Shown piece after piece: positions 24,927 to 32,138 of a stretch of DNA of 64,000 bases. Made by a program: the position numbers and the translations under genes. The notes below the pieces were generated by a model. It ran no database searches, was not told where the DNA came from, and was given only the letters and a program-made list of their open reading frames with translations. The stretch is taken from NCBI RefSeq assembly GCF_006539545.1, contig NZ_BJNF01000027.1:36442-100441 (forward strand), in the 5' to 3' direction. Each line of letters opens with the position of its first letter. Within the stretch, counting starts at the first letter, position 1. The stretch is from Nitrobacter winogradskyi (GTDB taxonomy: Bacteria; Pseudomonadota; Alphaproteobacteria; Rhizobiales; Xanthobacteraceae).

Positions 24927-25034
24927 CTCGGTAGCGGTGATTACCGAGGGTTGGTCTCGCATGACGGAATCCTCCGTCGCTATTTGTCGATGGTCGCTAT
25001 TTGTCGGAATTACTTTTCCCGACAAATTCCGACA
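24927..25034. promoter_or_regulatory. repeat-rich control region upstream of the AlpA-like gene
   Basis: Three repeat structures lie close together. CTCGGTA (24927-24933) and TACCGAG (24942-24948) are inverted. GTCGCTATTTGTCG occurs twice in tandem (24976-24989 and 24993-25006). TGTCGGAATT (25002-25011) and AATTCCGACA (25025-25034) are inverted and lie in the 3' end of the neighbouring gene. The arrangement suggests operators for an element-encoded regulator. Confidence 0.5.
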
Positions 25035-25635
25035 GAACTTCGCTACGCGCTCGGCGGCATGTATCGCGGCTTGCACTGAAGGTGGCCGCCATTGCTTCTT
25101 CGGTCATACTCTGCAGATCGTTCATGTCGTTGCGGCTAACCATTTCCGCCTTTACCCGTTTAAGGACACCCTTCTTGGGACCGCGCTTGGCGGGAGATGA
25201 CAGCACAACGGCTGTTCGCGCTTTCTGCTCGGGCCACCGCCTTTGAACATCAGGTCTGGAAACGAGTATGCGCGTGTAGACCACGCCGGCTGTATTGTGA
25301 GCGCGGTGGACTAGCCCGTCATCGCCCCGGTCTTCGTAAGTTAGCTTGATATCTTCCCACTCGGGCGGCTGGATTGGCACACGTTGTCCACCCGAAAGGC
25401 CAGTTGCTTGAACGCCCCCGGTCACTAGCTCATGAATCAGCAACGCGCGGGCTCGCTGAATTTCAACGTTAGCCTTTAGATTATCATCTAGCCACACGTC
25501 CTCTAAATTACATTTCCACAAAGGCCCCGCAGCAAGAGGCGTAGGGTTTACAATCCAGACGCAAGCCATCCCGATAGACCACCACGGCACCAGCATTGCA
25601 TCTTCAAGATCACCGATTTTCTTGCCATCCATCAC
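24997..25635 (-). CDS. putative DNA-binding regulator next to the integrase
   Basis: 212 residues. The N-terminal half contains tryptophan-rich, mixed strands (VPWWSIGMACVWIVNP). The C-terminal 60 residues are basic (KRGPKKGVLKRVKAEM) and end in a likely helix-turn-helix (TEEAMAATFSASRDTCRRAR). I recall this C-terminal pattern in proteins encoded beside alphaproteobacterial prophage integrases. Its ATG overlaps the integrase stop (ATGA), so the two are co-translated. It may regulate integration or early genes; inferred from context. Confidence 0.65.
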   Translation of the reverse strand: MMDGKKIGDLEDAMLVPWWSIGMACVWIVNPTPLAAGPLWKCNLEDVWLDDNLKANVEIQRARALLIHELVTGGVQATGLSGGQRVPIQPPEWEDIKLTYEDRGDDGLVHRAHNTAGVVYTRILVSRPDVQRRWPEQKARTAVVLSSPAKRGPKKGVLKRVKAEMVSRNDMNDLQSMTEEAMAATFSASRDTCRRARSEVLSEFVGKSNSDK

Positions 25636-26903
25636 GCCATCTCTCGGTCGAAGCGTACGACATTTTTTGCCGGCGGTTTGAGGATGATCGCCACAAGGTC
25701 CGCCAGCCTTTGGAACGCCTCCCGCTTTTCATCGAGGAATGAGTATCGATCATAGGTACCCCGCACGCCGGCAATAACGTGCCCCATGGCGCGCTCGGCA
25801 TGATCCTCTGGCACCTTGGCGCGGCTCATTAGGGTCCGTGCGGTGCGCCGCAGATCGTGCAGCGTCCATCGCGGCATCTTCGCCCTGCCCTCTGCCTTGC
25901 GCCGCTTGGCGATCTCTGCATCAAGGCTGGCCTTAGCTTTGCTGAACCCGCTGAACGGCCGCTTGCCGTCCGTGGTCGAGAACACGAACCAGTTATTGCC
26001 CTTGAACCCTTGTGGCTTGGTGCCGATCAGGGCTTTCGCATCCGGCGGCAGTGGAATGACGTGATCCAGCTTGTTCTTGTAGCGCTCGCCCGGAATGGTC
26101 CAAAGATCGCCATCGATCTCTACGGCATTCATGTCCGCCGATTCGTTGCGCCGCGTCATGGTCAAAAGCAGCATCTTGACGTAGCGCGGATAGCAGGACG
26201 GAGCGTCAGCCGTTTCCAGCGCATGCCAGATGTCACGAATTTCATCGTCGGTCAGGACACGTTGCCGTGCCCGTTCCTTGGGCTTTGTCCGCGCCATGCC
26301 TCGGACGATCGGTGACAGGAAGTCGTCATCCCGCGCGGCCTGCCAATTGAACGCCTTGCGGACATGGGCCAGCACCCGATCCGCCATCACCGGCCCGGCC
26401 TTGTCTTCCACCGAATCCAGCATTTCCACGATCTGACGGCGCTTCAATTCATAGATGGAGGTTTCACCGATCTGGGGGCGGACGTAGCGGTCCAGGGCAG
26501 ACGTGATCTGATCTTCGCTGCGAAGCTTGCTGGCGTGGCGCATCACGAAATCGTCCAGGATTGCATTGACGGTATTCGACGAAGCCCGGCTGGCCTTGGC
26601 TGCCTCAGCCTTTGCCGTCGCCCGTTCAGCCGATGGATCGCGCCCATCCGCAACCTCGCCGGCCCGCTTCTTGGCGAGGGTGCGCGCCTCGTCAGGCGTG
26701 ATTGATCCCATAATCCCCAGGCCGTGCCACTTCTGCTTGCCAGCCGCATCGCGGTAGCGATAGCCGAACGTTACCTTGCCGCTGGACAGCTTGCGCGCAA
26801 CAAAGCCCCTGATTTCGCCATCCGCGATGATCTCACCGGCCCGCATTTTATCCACCCGGCTCTTACTGATCTTGCCCTGCACCCTCGCCGCCTCCGTGCA
26901 CAT
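25632..26903 (-). CDS. int: tyrosine-type site-specific integrase
   Basis: 423 residues. The N-terminal arm-binding domain (residues 10-95) has SSGKVTFGYRYRDAAGKQKW as in P4-type integrases. The core-binding region lies at about 110-200. The catalytic domain shows Arg in LLLTMTRRNES (about 252), HDLRRTA (H349xxR352), AMGH (H375) and the tyrosine in GTYDRYSF (Y384 or Y387). All catalytic residues are present, so the enzyme may be active. It presumably recombines the 46-base tRNA-Lys core. The start ATG lies inside a GTGCACAT motif, so transcription may be self-regulated. Confidence 0.94.
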   Translation of the reverse strand: MCTEAARVQGKISKSRVDKMRAGEIIADGEIRGFVARKLSSGKVTFGYRYRDAAGKQKWHGLGIMGSITPDEARTLAKKRAGEVADGRDPSAERATAKAEAAKASRASSNTVNAILDDFVMRHASKLRSEDQITSALDRYVRPQIGETSIYELKRRQIVEMLDSVEDKAGPVMADRVLAHVRKAFNWQAARDDDFLSPIVRGMARTKPKERARQRVLTDDEIRDIWHALETADAPSCYPRYVKMLLLTMTRRNESADMNAVEIDGDLWTIPGERYKNKLDHVIPLPPDAKALIGTKPQGFKGNNWFVFSTTDGKRPFSGFSKAKASLDAEIAKRRKAEGRAKMPRWTLHDLRRTARTLMSRAKVPEDHAERAMGHVIAGVRGTYDRYSFLDEKREAFQRLADLVAIILKPPAKNVVRFDREMA

Positions 26904-26941
26904 ACAAAAATCACGGGGTCAATATGCACACACTATGCACA
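26896..26941. promoter_or_regulatory. ATGCACA repeats near attR and the integrase start
   Basis: ATGCACA at 26924-26930 and 26935-26941 (11 apart), and GTGCACA at 26896-26902 overlapping the integrase start. They mirror the pair near attL. Together these are good candidates for arm-type binding sites, with repression of int by its own product possible. Confidence 0.5.
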
Positions 26942-27076
26942 CAGAACAAGGTAAATCGGTGGGATTAGTCGGAAAGTGTGAGAAAAATAAAGAAATACTG
27001 CAACTATAATAGCTTGGTGCAACAATGAGATAAAAATGAGCAATTGCAGAGACTTGGAATCAACCCAAGGACATAA

Positions 27077-27122
27077 CTTTTAATCATGGGGTCGAGGGTT
27101 CGAGTCCCTCCGCGCTCACCAT
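27077..27122 (+). other. attR core (duplicate of the tRNA-Lys 3' part)
   Basis: 46 bases identical to 11730-11775. The 5' half of a tRNA is missing here, so it is not a second tRNA gene. The gap 26904-27481 otherwise contains an A/T-rich attR flank, host repeats and no gene. Confidence 0.93.
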
Positions 27123-27260
27123 CAAAACATGGGTTTCCAGGATTTTACCGGAACGCCCGGCGCCAGAATGTGCGAACCCGATCACATCGTCGGCTTGGTT
27201 TTTCAGCAGTAGAGCACCGCAGACAGGCGACACGCGATAGCGGTTCTCGTCGAGGCGCAG

Positions 27261-27405
27261 TAGAGCATGATCCCGACCCGCAGGGCCGCGCCAGCGCAAA
27301 GTGGAAACCGGTTTTCGGATAAGATCATGCTCTAACAAAAAGATGAGCGACGAGTCTGATTCAACGGGGTTGAATCGGATTCAACGCAGTTGGGGACCAG
27401 ACTCA
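27261..27405. repeat. family C repeat followed by family D
   Basis: Family C at 27261-27333 (TAGAGCATGATCCCGACCC to AAGATCATGCTCTAA), inverted relative to 11527-11598. A diverged family D stretch follows (GAGTCTGATTCAACG, TTGAATCGGATTCAACGCAG). Same order as at 36191-36316. Confidence 0.8.
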
Positions 27406-27481
27406 AGCGTTCCGCTGGAACCGCTCGCCTCCCGCGCAGTTAGCCAGACTGATCGGGCAGCGCGAGACTGAGAAATCCGGC

Positions 27482-27682
27482 ATGACAGAGTTCCTGAGCC
27501 AGGTTCTGGTGCCGATCGCGGTGGCGTCCGTCGCGGCGGTACTGATACTGGGCCTCGTCAACATGATACGCGGCGGCAATCCCTGGCGCTCGCAATACCT
27601 GATGCAAACGCGGGTTGTACTGCAGCTCGTCGCGATCGTCATGGTCATGATGGCCGTTTGGTCGATGATGGGCCGACAATAG
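27482..27682 (+). CDS. HIG1-domain twin-span membrane protein
   Basis: 66 residues with two membrane helices (about 7-27 and 42-62) joined by NMIRGGNPWRSQYLMQTRVV. This fits the HIG1 domain: a hydrophobic helix, an RGG turn, SQ-LM-RV, and a second helix. In mitochondria and alphaproteobacteria HIG1 proteins associate with respiratory supercomplexes and cytochrome c oxidase. The start ATG lies directly after CCGGC; an upstream AGACTGAGAAA is the nearest purine stretch. Followed by a terminator, so probably a single-gene unit. Confidence 0.85.
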   Translation: MTEFLSQVLVPIAVASVAAVLILGLVNMIRGGNPWRSQYLMQTRVVLQLVAIVMVMMAVWSMMGRQ

Positions 27683-27773
27683 ATCGTTCACGGCCTCTGG
27701 AACTATATGCCTCTCGGCGCATTGCCCGTGCCGGACGGCCCTTGGCCGGGTACCGTCCGGCTTCACTTGATCT

Positions 27774-27810
27774 GGCCCGCCTCCTCTCGCGTTGGCGGGC
27801 CTTTTGTTTT
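27774..27810 (+). terminator. rho-independent terminator after the HIG1 gene
   Basis: GGCCCGCC and GGCGGGCC form an eight-pair stem, followed by TTTTGTTTT. A second inverted repeat upstream (GCCGGACGG .. CCGTCCGGC, 27731-27761) adds another hairpin to the same untranslated tail. Confidence 0.88.
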
Positions 27811-27878
27811 GACTCCTGATCAGGACCGGCTCTACGCACAAGCTCCTTGGCATGAACCGTCCGATCAGCGACAGGCGC

Positions 27879-29024
27879 TCAACCGACGGCTGCGGCATCC
27901 TCGTTCAGACCCGAGATAAAGGCCTGTATCACTTTCTCAACGTCTGGCGACACGTCAGCGTTGTACGGCCCCTTGGTCTGGATGAGCTTGTAGGGCGAGC
28001 GCTTGCGGGCAGGCAGCTGAAGAAACTCACCCGACGCAAGCAGGAATCCTGACTTGCTGATCTCGAAGGTCGCGACGCGCTGGCCATCCCTGCGCACGGA
28101 AAAAATCCGGCTGAAACCGCGTATGACATTTCCCGCGTAGCTCGCCACGCAATGATGCATGTCCGCGCCCTCGGCGTGAAGCACCGCGCCTGACTGAAGC
28201 GCTACAATTTCGTACCCATCGATGATCCTCCTGCGCGGAAGATCTCCATAATCAATGACATCGTTCCACCCGATCTTGTGGGTCAGAAGGTACGCCTTCT
28301 CGCTGGAGGCCCGTGCGAGTTCATCATGCCACTCGATCGCCGCCCGGTAAGCGCGCTCGTAACTCCAGCGCCGATTGAACCGGTCGATATGAAAGGCCGC
28401 ATAATCAGCAACGGACGACCCCTGATCCAGAAGACCACCCGCCGTGCTTGCCGCATGCTCGCCCATCGCGCACACTGTCCATTCGAAAAGGGCCTTGGCG
28501 CTCTGTTGACGCCGACACATCGTCTCAGACCACTCACCGAGCGCGCGCAACCAGTTGTGCTGCTTGCGGATCGCGGTGGGAATCGCCTGCGCCAATGGCG
28601 AGGGCGGGATGTCGCACAGGTTCTGAATGACCTGATATTCGGTCGGACCGGCGCGAAATGCTTGGCCTTTGAGCGCACGTAAGGGACGGATCAACCCATA
28701 GGACTTCAAAAGGTCGCGCAATTTCGGGCGATCTTGAATAGCCGCGTGCCAGTCCTGCTGGACAAACTCCCGTTCGCTCGGGCGGAAACATTCCATGCCC
28801 TGTGCCGCCGCGACCACAAGGACCGGAGCCTGCCTCAGATAATCGATCGCGAAAGGTTCGACCACGACCATGCTCACCGCAGCGATGGCCAGCGGCTTCA
28901 CCGCGTACATACTCTCGGCTTCGCGCGCGCAAGCCTGAACCCACGGCTCATCCCGCAGCAGACCCGTTGCCGCAAACTCGGGAGCCAGCCATTGCAGCAG
29001 GCTTCTCTGTGCATCATCTTTCAT
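27879..29024 (-). CDS. PcfJ-like protein
   Basis: 381 residues, no signal or membrane segment. The C-terminal 130 residues match the PcfJ pattern: GADMHHCVASYAGNVIRG followed by strands IFSVRRDGQRVATFEI and a lysine/arginine-rich loop. PcfJ is known from conjugative plasmid operons but related genes are scattered in chromosomes; the function is not established. The N-terminal two thirds is helical. It is convergent with the HIG1 gene and shares no operon. It lies 757 bases outside attR, so it may be part of older accessory DNA. Confidence 0.75.
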   Translation of the reverse strand: MKDDAQRSLLQWLAPEFAATGLLRDEPWVQACAREAESMYAVKPLAIAAVSMVVVEPFAIDYLRQAPVLVVAAAQGMECFRPSEREFVQQDWHAAIQDRPKLRDLLKSYGLIRPLRALKGQAFRAGPTEYQVIQNLCDIPPSPLAQAIPTAIRKQHNWLRALGEWSETMCRRQQSAKALFEWTVCAMGEHAASTAGGLLDQGSSVADYAAFHIDRFNRRWSYERAYRAAIEWHDELARASSEKAYLLTHKIGWNDVIDYGDLPRRRIIDGYEIVALQSGAVLHAEGADMHHCVASYAGNVIRGFSRIFSVRRDGQRVATFEISKSGFLLASGEFLQLPARKRSPYKLIQTKGPYNADVSPDVEKVIQAFISGLNEDAAAVG

Positions 29025-29463
29025 GCGAGGACCTTGAGCATCGCAACCAGAAGCCCCTGACCTTCCACTCGGCCTCCCGACCGGTCAAATATATTCTCTC
29101 CTTCGAAGCAGCGCGGTGGCTCTCATGATTAGGTGGCCCCATGATTGAATGCCACATATCACCCAGGGGACGCCGCCATTTTTATAGATCAGCTTCCTCG
29201 CCAGAACCTGGTTATTGATAAAGAGCCTTGAAATCGGATAAACTCAAAGCCGGATACCCCACAAACATGGGGGGGATTGGAACATCGCCGGGGTTTGGCG
29301 CGTAATGTGTTGAATGATTTAGTGATTTGCTTATATTGAGCGAGACACTATCGGTGCGCGGACTGATCCGGCGGAGGCCCATCGGCCCGACTCGTCTTGC
29401 CGCTAATTTTGGACACAATGTACCGGAATAACGCGGCAAGCACGAAGATTGAGGAATTTGTTC
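29025..29463. other. intergenic stretch without a recognised gene
   Basis: 439 bases, partly A/T-rich (for example CTTATATTGAGC and CATTTTTATAGATC). An open minus-strand frame ends VGYPALSLSDFKALYQ but has no ribosome site and no recognised homology. The right end carries the GAGGAA site for the next gene. Confidence 0.5.
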
Positions 29464-29814
29464 ATGCACCGCGCCAACACTTATGCTCTTCTTTTTTCAG
29501 GTGTTCTGATTGCGGGCTTGGCCTCGGCGGCGCTAGCGGGGAACACCTATGACGGCCTCTGGCACGTTAAGATCGTTACCAAGACTGGCAGTTGCGACCC
29601 GGTGGCGCAATATCCCCTGATGGTTACCAACGGCAAGGTTTCGGCGGGAAACGCTGACGTTACCGGCAGCGTTGGAAGCCAGGGCTACGTGAAGGTATCG
29701 ATCCGTGGGGCTCACGCCAACGGGCAACTCAACGGCAACGTCGGGTCTGGCAAATGGAACGGAGCGTCCGGGGGGATTCCTTGTAGCGGCCGATGGGAAG
29801 CTTCGCGTCAGTAA
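29464..29814 (+). CDS. secreted small beta-rich protein
   Basis: 116 residues from ATG 29464, seven bases after GAGGAA. A signal peptide (hydrophobic core LLFSGVLIAGLASAALAG) leads to a mature domain that begins GNTYDGLWHVKIVTKTGSCD and ends PCSGRWEASRQ. Gly- and Val-rich alternating strands and one Cys pair suggest a small periplasmic beta barrel or lipocalin-like fold. It lies 35 bases upstream of another secreted protein with a similar plan. I recall uncharacterised homologues in Bradyrhizobium relatives only. Confidence 0.8.
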   Translation: MHRANTYALLFSGVLIAGLASAALAGNTYDGLWHVKIVTKTGSCDPVAQYPLMVTNGKVSAGNADVTGSVGSQGYVKVSIRGAHANGQLNGNVGSGKWNGASGGIPCSGRWEASRQ

Positions 29815-29849
29815 ACAATGGGATGATACAAATGGGATTCGGGGGAATC

Positions 29850-30329
29850 ATGTCTCGAGGATTGTCAGCCACGTGTGCGTTTGGCGCCGTGGTAATGCTG
29901 TCGATGTCGACCAGCCTGGCGGGGGCTGGCCCGTTTGAAGGCTTGGCGGGGATCTGGACTGGACGTGGCACGATACAGCTCGAGGATGGCTCGACCGAAA
30001 AGATCCGATGCAAAGCTACTTACGCGGTGAGTGGCGATGCCCAGGGTCTCAATCAGACGCTGCTGTGCGCCAGCGACAGCTACAAATTCGAACTCAAAAG
30101 CAATGTGCATGCTCGCAACGGCGTTCTGTCGGGAGACTGGCGCGAGACCAGCCGCAATGTTGGCGGAACTCTCGAAGGACGCGCCGGTAACGGCCAGTTC
30201 AACGTCGACGTCAACGCTCCCGCATTTACGGCGAAGCTCAAACTGAAGACGAACGGTAACCGCCAGGACGTGGTCATCAGTTCGGACGGGCAGTTCAAGG
30301 GCGCCAGTATCTCACTGTCCCGTTCCTGA
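29850..30329 (+). CDS. secreted beta-rich protein
   Basis: 159 residues from ATG 29850, which follows GGGGGAATC; two in-frame ATGs (29823, 29832) lack a better site. The signal peptide is MSRGLSATCAFGAVVMLSMS, then TSLAGAG. The mature part starts GPFEGLAGIWTGRG and is built of strands with conserved-looking RCKATYAVSG and LLCASDSYKFELKSN. In plan it resembles its upstream neighbour (signal, xFxGLW/IW start, Cys pair, Gly-rich strands), so the two may be distant paralogues. Followed by a palindrome that could terminate the pair. Confidence 0.8.
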   Translation: MSRGLSATCAFGAVVMLSMSTSLAGAGPFEGLAGIWTGRGTIQLEDGSTEKIRCKATYAVSGDAQGLNQTLLCASDSYKFELKSNVHARNGVLSGDWRETSRNVGGTLEGRAGNGQFNVDVNAPAFTAKLKLKTNGNRQDVVISSDGQFKGASISLSRS

Positions 30330-30351
30330 TTTCAGGCGCGATCTTCAGCCG

Positions 30352-30545
30352 ATGGACCCGCTTCTGATAGAATCAGAAGCGGGTCCATTGTTGTTGTGCC
30401 AGAGCCTTTTCCGCTTCTGATAGAATCAGAAGCCGGCTCTATGATATTGATCTCACGCGCTTTCTTTCCGTGAACCGATATCGCTTCGTTTGCATAGCGC
30501 TATAGATGCCGAGCTAAACCCGGGGACGGAATTCGGTTCGCGTGA
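30352..30545. repeat. two family B palindromes and diverged family A remnants
   Basis: 30352-30388 is a perfect palindrome with 17-base arms (ATGGACCCGCTTCTGAT and its complement around AGA), 22 bases after the preceding stop, so it may also terminate transcription. A second copy lies at 30411-30433. Diverged family A pieces follow (CACGCGCTTTCTTTCCGTG near 30454; TTCGGTTCGCGTGAAGG near 30531). Confidence 0.8.
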
Positions 30546-30614
30546 AGGCTCGTTGGATCAAGAGGATCAAGAGGGAGTCCTTCAACCGTTTTATGACGCG
30601 GTAAGAGACTCCGG

Positions 30615-31592
30615 TCAGATTCCCTCGAACAGCGCCGTCGAAAGATACCGTTCCGAAAAAGATGGGACGACGGCGAGAATTGTTTTGCCTTCGCTTCCGG
30701 GCCTTCGGCCAATGGCCAACGCCGCAGCAATCGCCGCGCCGGACGAAATTCCGCCTGGAATGCCTTCGCTGCGCGCCAGGGCACGGGCGGTTTCCAGTGC
30801 CGTGGCGCTATCGACCTTCACAATCTCGTCGATGGCGGAACGGTCCAGAATCTCGGGCACAAAACCCGCGCCGATCCCCTGAATCCTGTGCGGCGAATGC
30901 CGGCCGCCGGACAGTACCGCGCTCTCTTCGGGTTCGACCGCGACAATGCGCAGCGACGGCTTACGGGGTTTCAGGGCCTGACCGATCCCCGTGATGGTGC
31001 CGCCGGTGCCGACGCCAGCCACGATCCAGTCAATGTTCCCGCCGGTATCGTTCCAAATCTCTTCGGCCGTGGTGCGCCGGTGAACCTCCGGATTGGCGAG
31101 GTTCTTGAACTGTTGCGGCATTACAGCATGCGGAGTGGTGCGCACCAGTTCCTCCGCCATGGCGATCGACCCCTTCATGCCTTCCGCCGCCGGCGTCAGA
31201 ACGATCTCCGCTCCCAGAAAAGCCAGCATCTTGCAGCGCTCCGTCGAGACCGATTCCGGCATCACCAGCTTCAGGCGGTAACCGCGCGAAGCCGCGACGA
31301 AGGCCAGCGCAATGCCGGTGTTTCCCGAAGTCGGCTCGATCAAAACAGTGTCCGCATTGATCTTGCCGGCATCTTCCATCGCCCGGATCATCGCCGCGCC
31401 GATACGATCCTTCACGCTGGTGGCCGGGTTAAAGTATTCAAGTTTGGCCAGGATGGTCGCGTTCACGCCGTGCTGCTGCGGCAACCTGCGCAGGCGAACG
31501 ATCGGAGTATCTCCGACCGTATCGACAATGCTGTCGAACACACGACCTCGGCCGGCATGGTGCGGTGCATCGTTATTCGGCTTGGTATCCAT
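30615..31592 (-). CDS. cysK: cysteine synthase A (O-acetylserine sulfhydrylase)
   Basis: 325 residues. PLP enzyme that makes cysteine from O-acetylserine and sulfide. The Schiff-base lysine is in ATSVKDRIGAAM (K61); the substrate loop reads PTSGNTGIALAF; the phosphate-binding loop is GTGGTITGIGQ; the late serine motif is GISSGAAIAAA. The length fits the family. No cysE is adjacent, and no other sulfur gene flanks it, so it is a stand-alone gene between repeat clusters. The alternatives CysM and cystathionine beta-synthase are less likely given the motifs. Confidence 0.95.
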   Translation of the reverse strand: MDTKPNNDAPHHAGRGRVFDSIVDTVGDTPIVRLRRLPQQHGVNATILAKLEYFNPATSVKDRIGAAMIRAMEDAGKINADTVLIEPTSGNTGIALAFVAASRGYRLKLVMPESVSTERCKMLAFLGAEIVLTPAAEGMKGSIAMAEELVRTTPHAVMPQQFKNLANPEVHRRTTAEEIWNDTGGNIDWIVAGVGTGGTITGIGQALKPRKPSLRIVAVEPEESAVLSGGRHSPHRIQGIGAGFVPEILDRSAIDEIVKVDSATALETARALARSEGIPGGISSGAAIAAALAIGRRPGSEGKTILAVVPSFSERYLSTALFEGI

Positions 31593-31632
31593 GTCAGCGT
31601 CCTTCAGTCATGGGTTGAATGCTCATCCACAT

Positions 31633-31680
31633 AGCGTTTTCAAGCGAAGTGGAATCCGGTTCGCGTCAAGAAAACGCGTC
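31633..31680. repeat. interspersed repeat, family A
   Basis: AGCGTTTTCAAGCGAAGTGG then ATCCGGTTCGCGTCAAG then AAAACGCGTC. The rest of 31593-31895 has no gene that I can see. Confidence 0.8.
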
Positions 31681-31895
31681 AAAACATAAAGATAGAGTCC
31701 ATGAAGCGGTGAAGGACTCCAGCGTGTCGGCCAGGCGCCTGGCGGCAAGACTCATTGCGCCAAAATATCGCGCCAGGAAATCGAGCTTCGCAGGCTGGAA
31801 TTCGTAAAAGAAACGCATTTGTGTTGCGACATCGTCAAATCATGCGTGTACCGTACCTGAAAATCCAGGCCGATTAATCTCAAAAGGAGGTCACG

Positions 31896-32111
31896 ATGCC
31901 AGCGATTGCTGAAGTCCGGTCGACCGCCCTGCTCCATTCCTCGCCTCATGGAAGCGATCTTCCGGCGTGCCCGGTTTGCGCCGACTCGATGATTGCGGCG
32001 GAGGCATCCGCATACTTGCCGGACAATGTCATCGGCCATTTGTGGAGTTGCGACACGTGCGGATACGGCTTCGTCACCAAGCATGTCGTCCAACGGATCG
32101 CCTGCAACTGA
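31896..32111 (+). CDS. small zinc-ribbon-like protein
   Basis: 71 residues with a textbook ribosome site (AAAGGAGG, eight bases before ATG). Two CxxC pairs, PACPVCADS and WSCDTCGYGF, are 22 residues apart and would form a zinc ribbon. A basic end, TKHVVQRIACN, adds a further Cys. No signal or membrane segment. It is convergent with tgt, 27 bases between the ends. Probably a small metal- or nucleic-acid-binding protein; no specific function known to me. Confidence 0.75.
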   Translation: MPAIAEVRSTALLHSSPHGSDLPACPVCADSMIAAEASAYLPDNVIGHLWSCDTCGYGFVTKHVVQRIACN

Positions 32112-32138
32112 CGTGATCCTTTCCGGCGCCGTCAGGCA

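Larger units (their letters stand above)
11730..27122. mobile_element. integrated phage-like element (defective prophage or satellite) in tRNA-Lys
   Basis: About 15.4 kb, bounded by a perfect 46-base duplication of the tRNA-Lys 3' part. Genes include a tyrosine recombinase, an AlpA-like regulator, primase, SF3 helicase, terminase small and large subunits, a scaffold-like protein and two ejection-like proteins. Most run leftward with ATGA overlaps. Two genes on the plus strand (outer-membrane protein, RHH protein) look like cargo. No portal, capsid, tail, lysis or CI-type repressor gene is recognisable. The reading frames are intact apart from one fragment at 14030-14230. The integrase sits at the far end, away from the tRNA. 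Confidence 0.93.

Noticed and set aside
27077..27122. Second tRNA-Lys
   Set aside because: Only the 3' 46 bases are present; the acceptor 5' strand and D-arm are missing. It is the attR copy.
27084..27338. Minus-strand frame with a segment LLRLDENRYRVSPV that recalls the end of IS21-type transposases
   Set aside because: It runs through a family C repeat and the tRNA fragment, and the similarity is too short to support an insertion-sequence remnant.
29212..29469. 85-codon minus-strand frame ending VGYPALSLSDFKALYQ
   Set aside because: No ribosome site, no signal or domain, and the first half reads like translated non-coding DNA.
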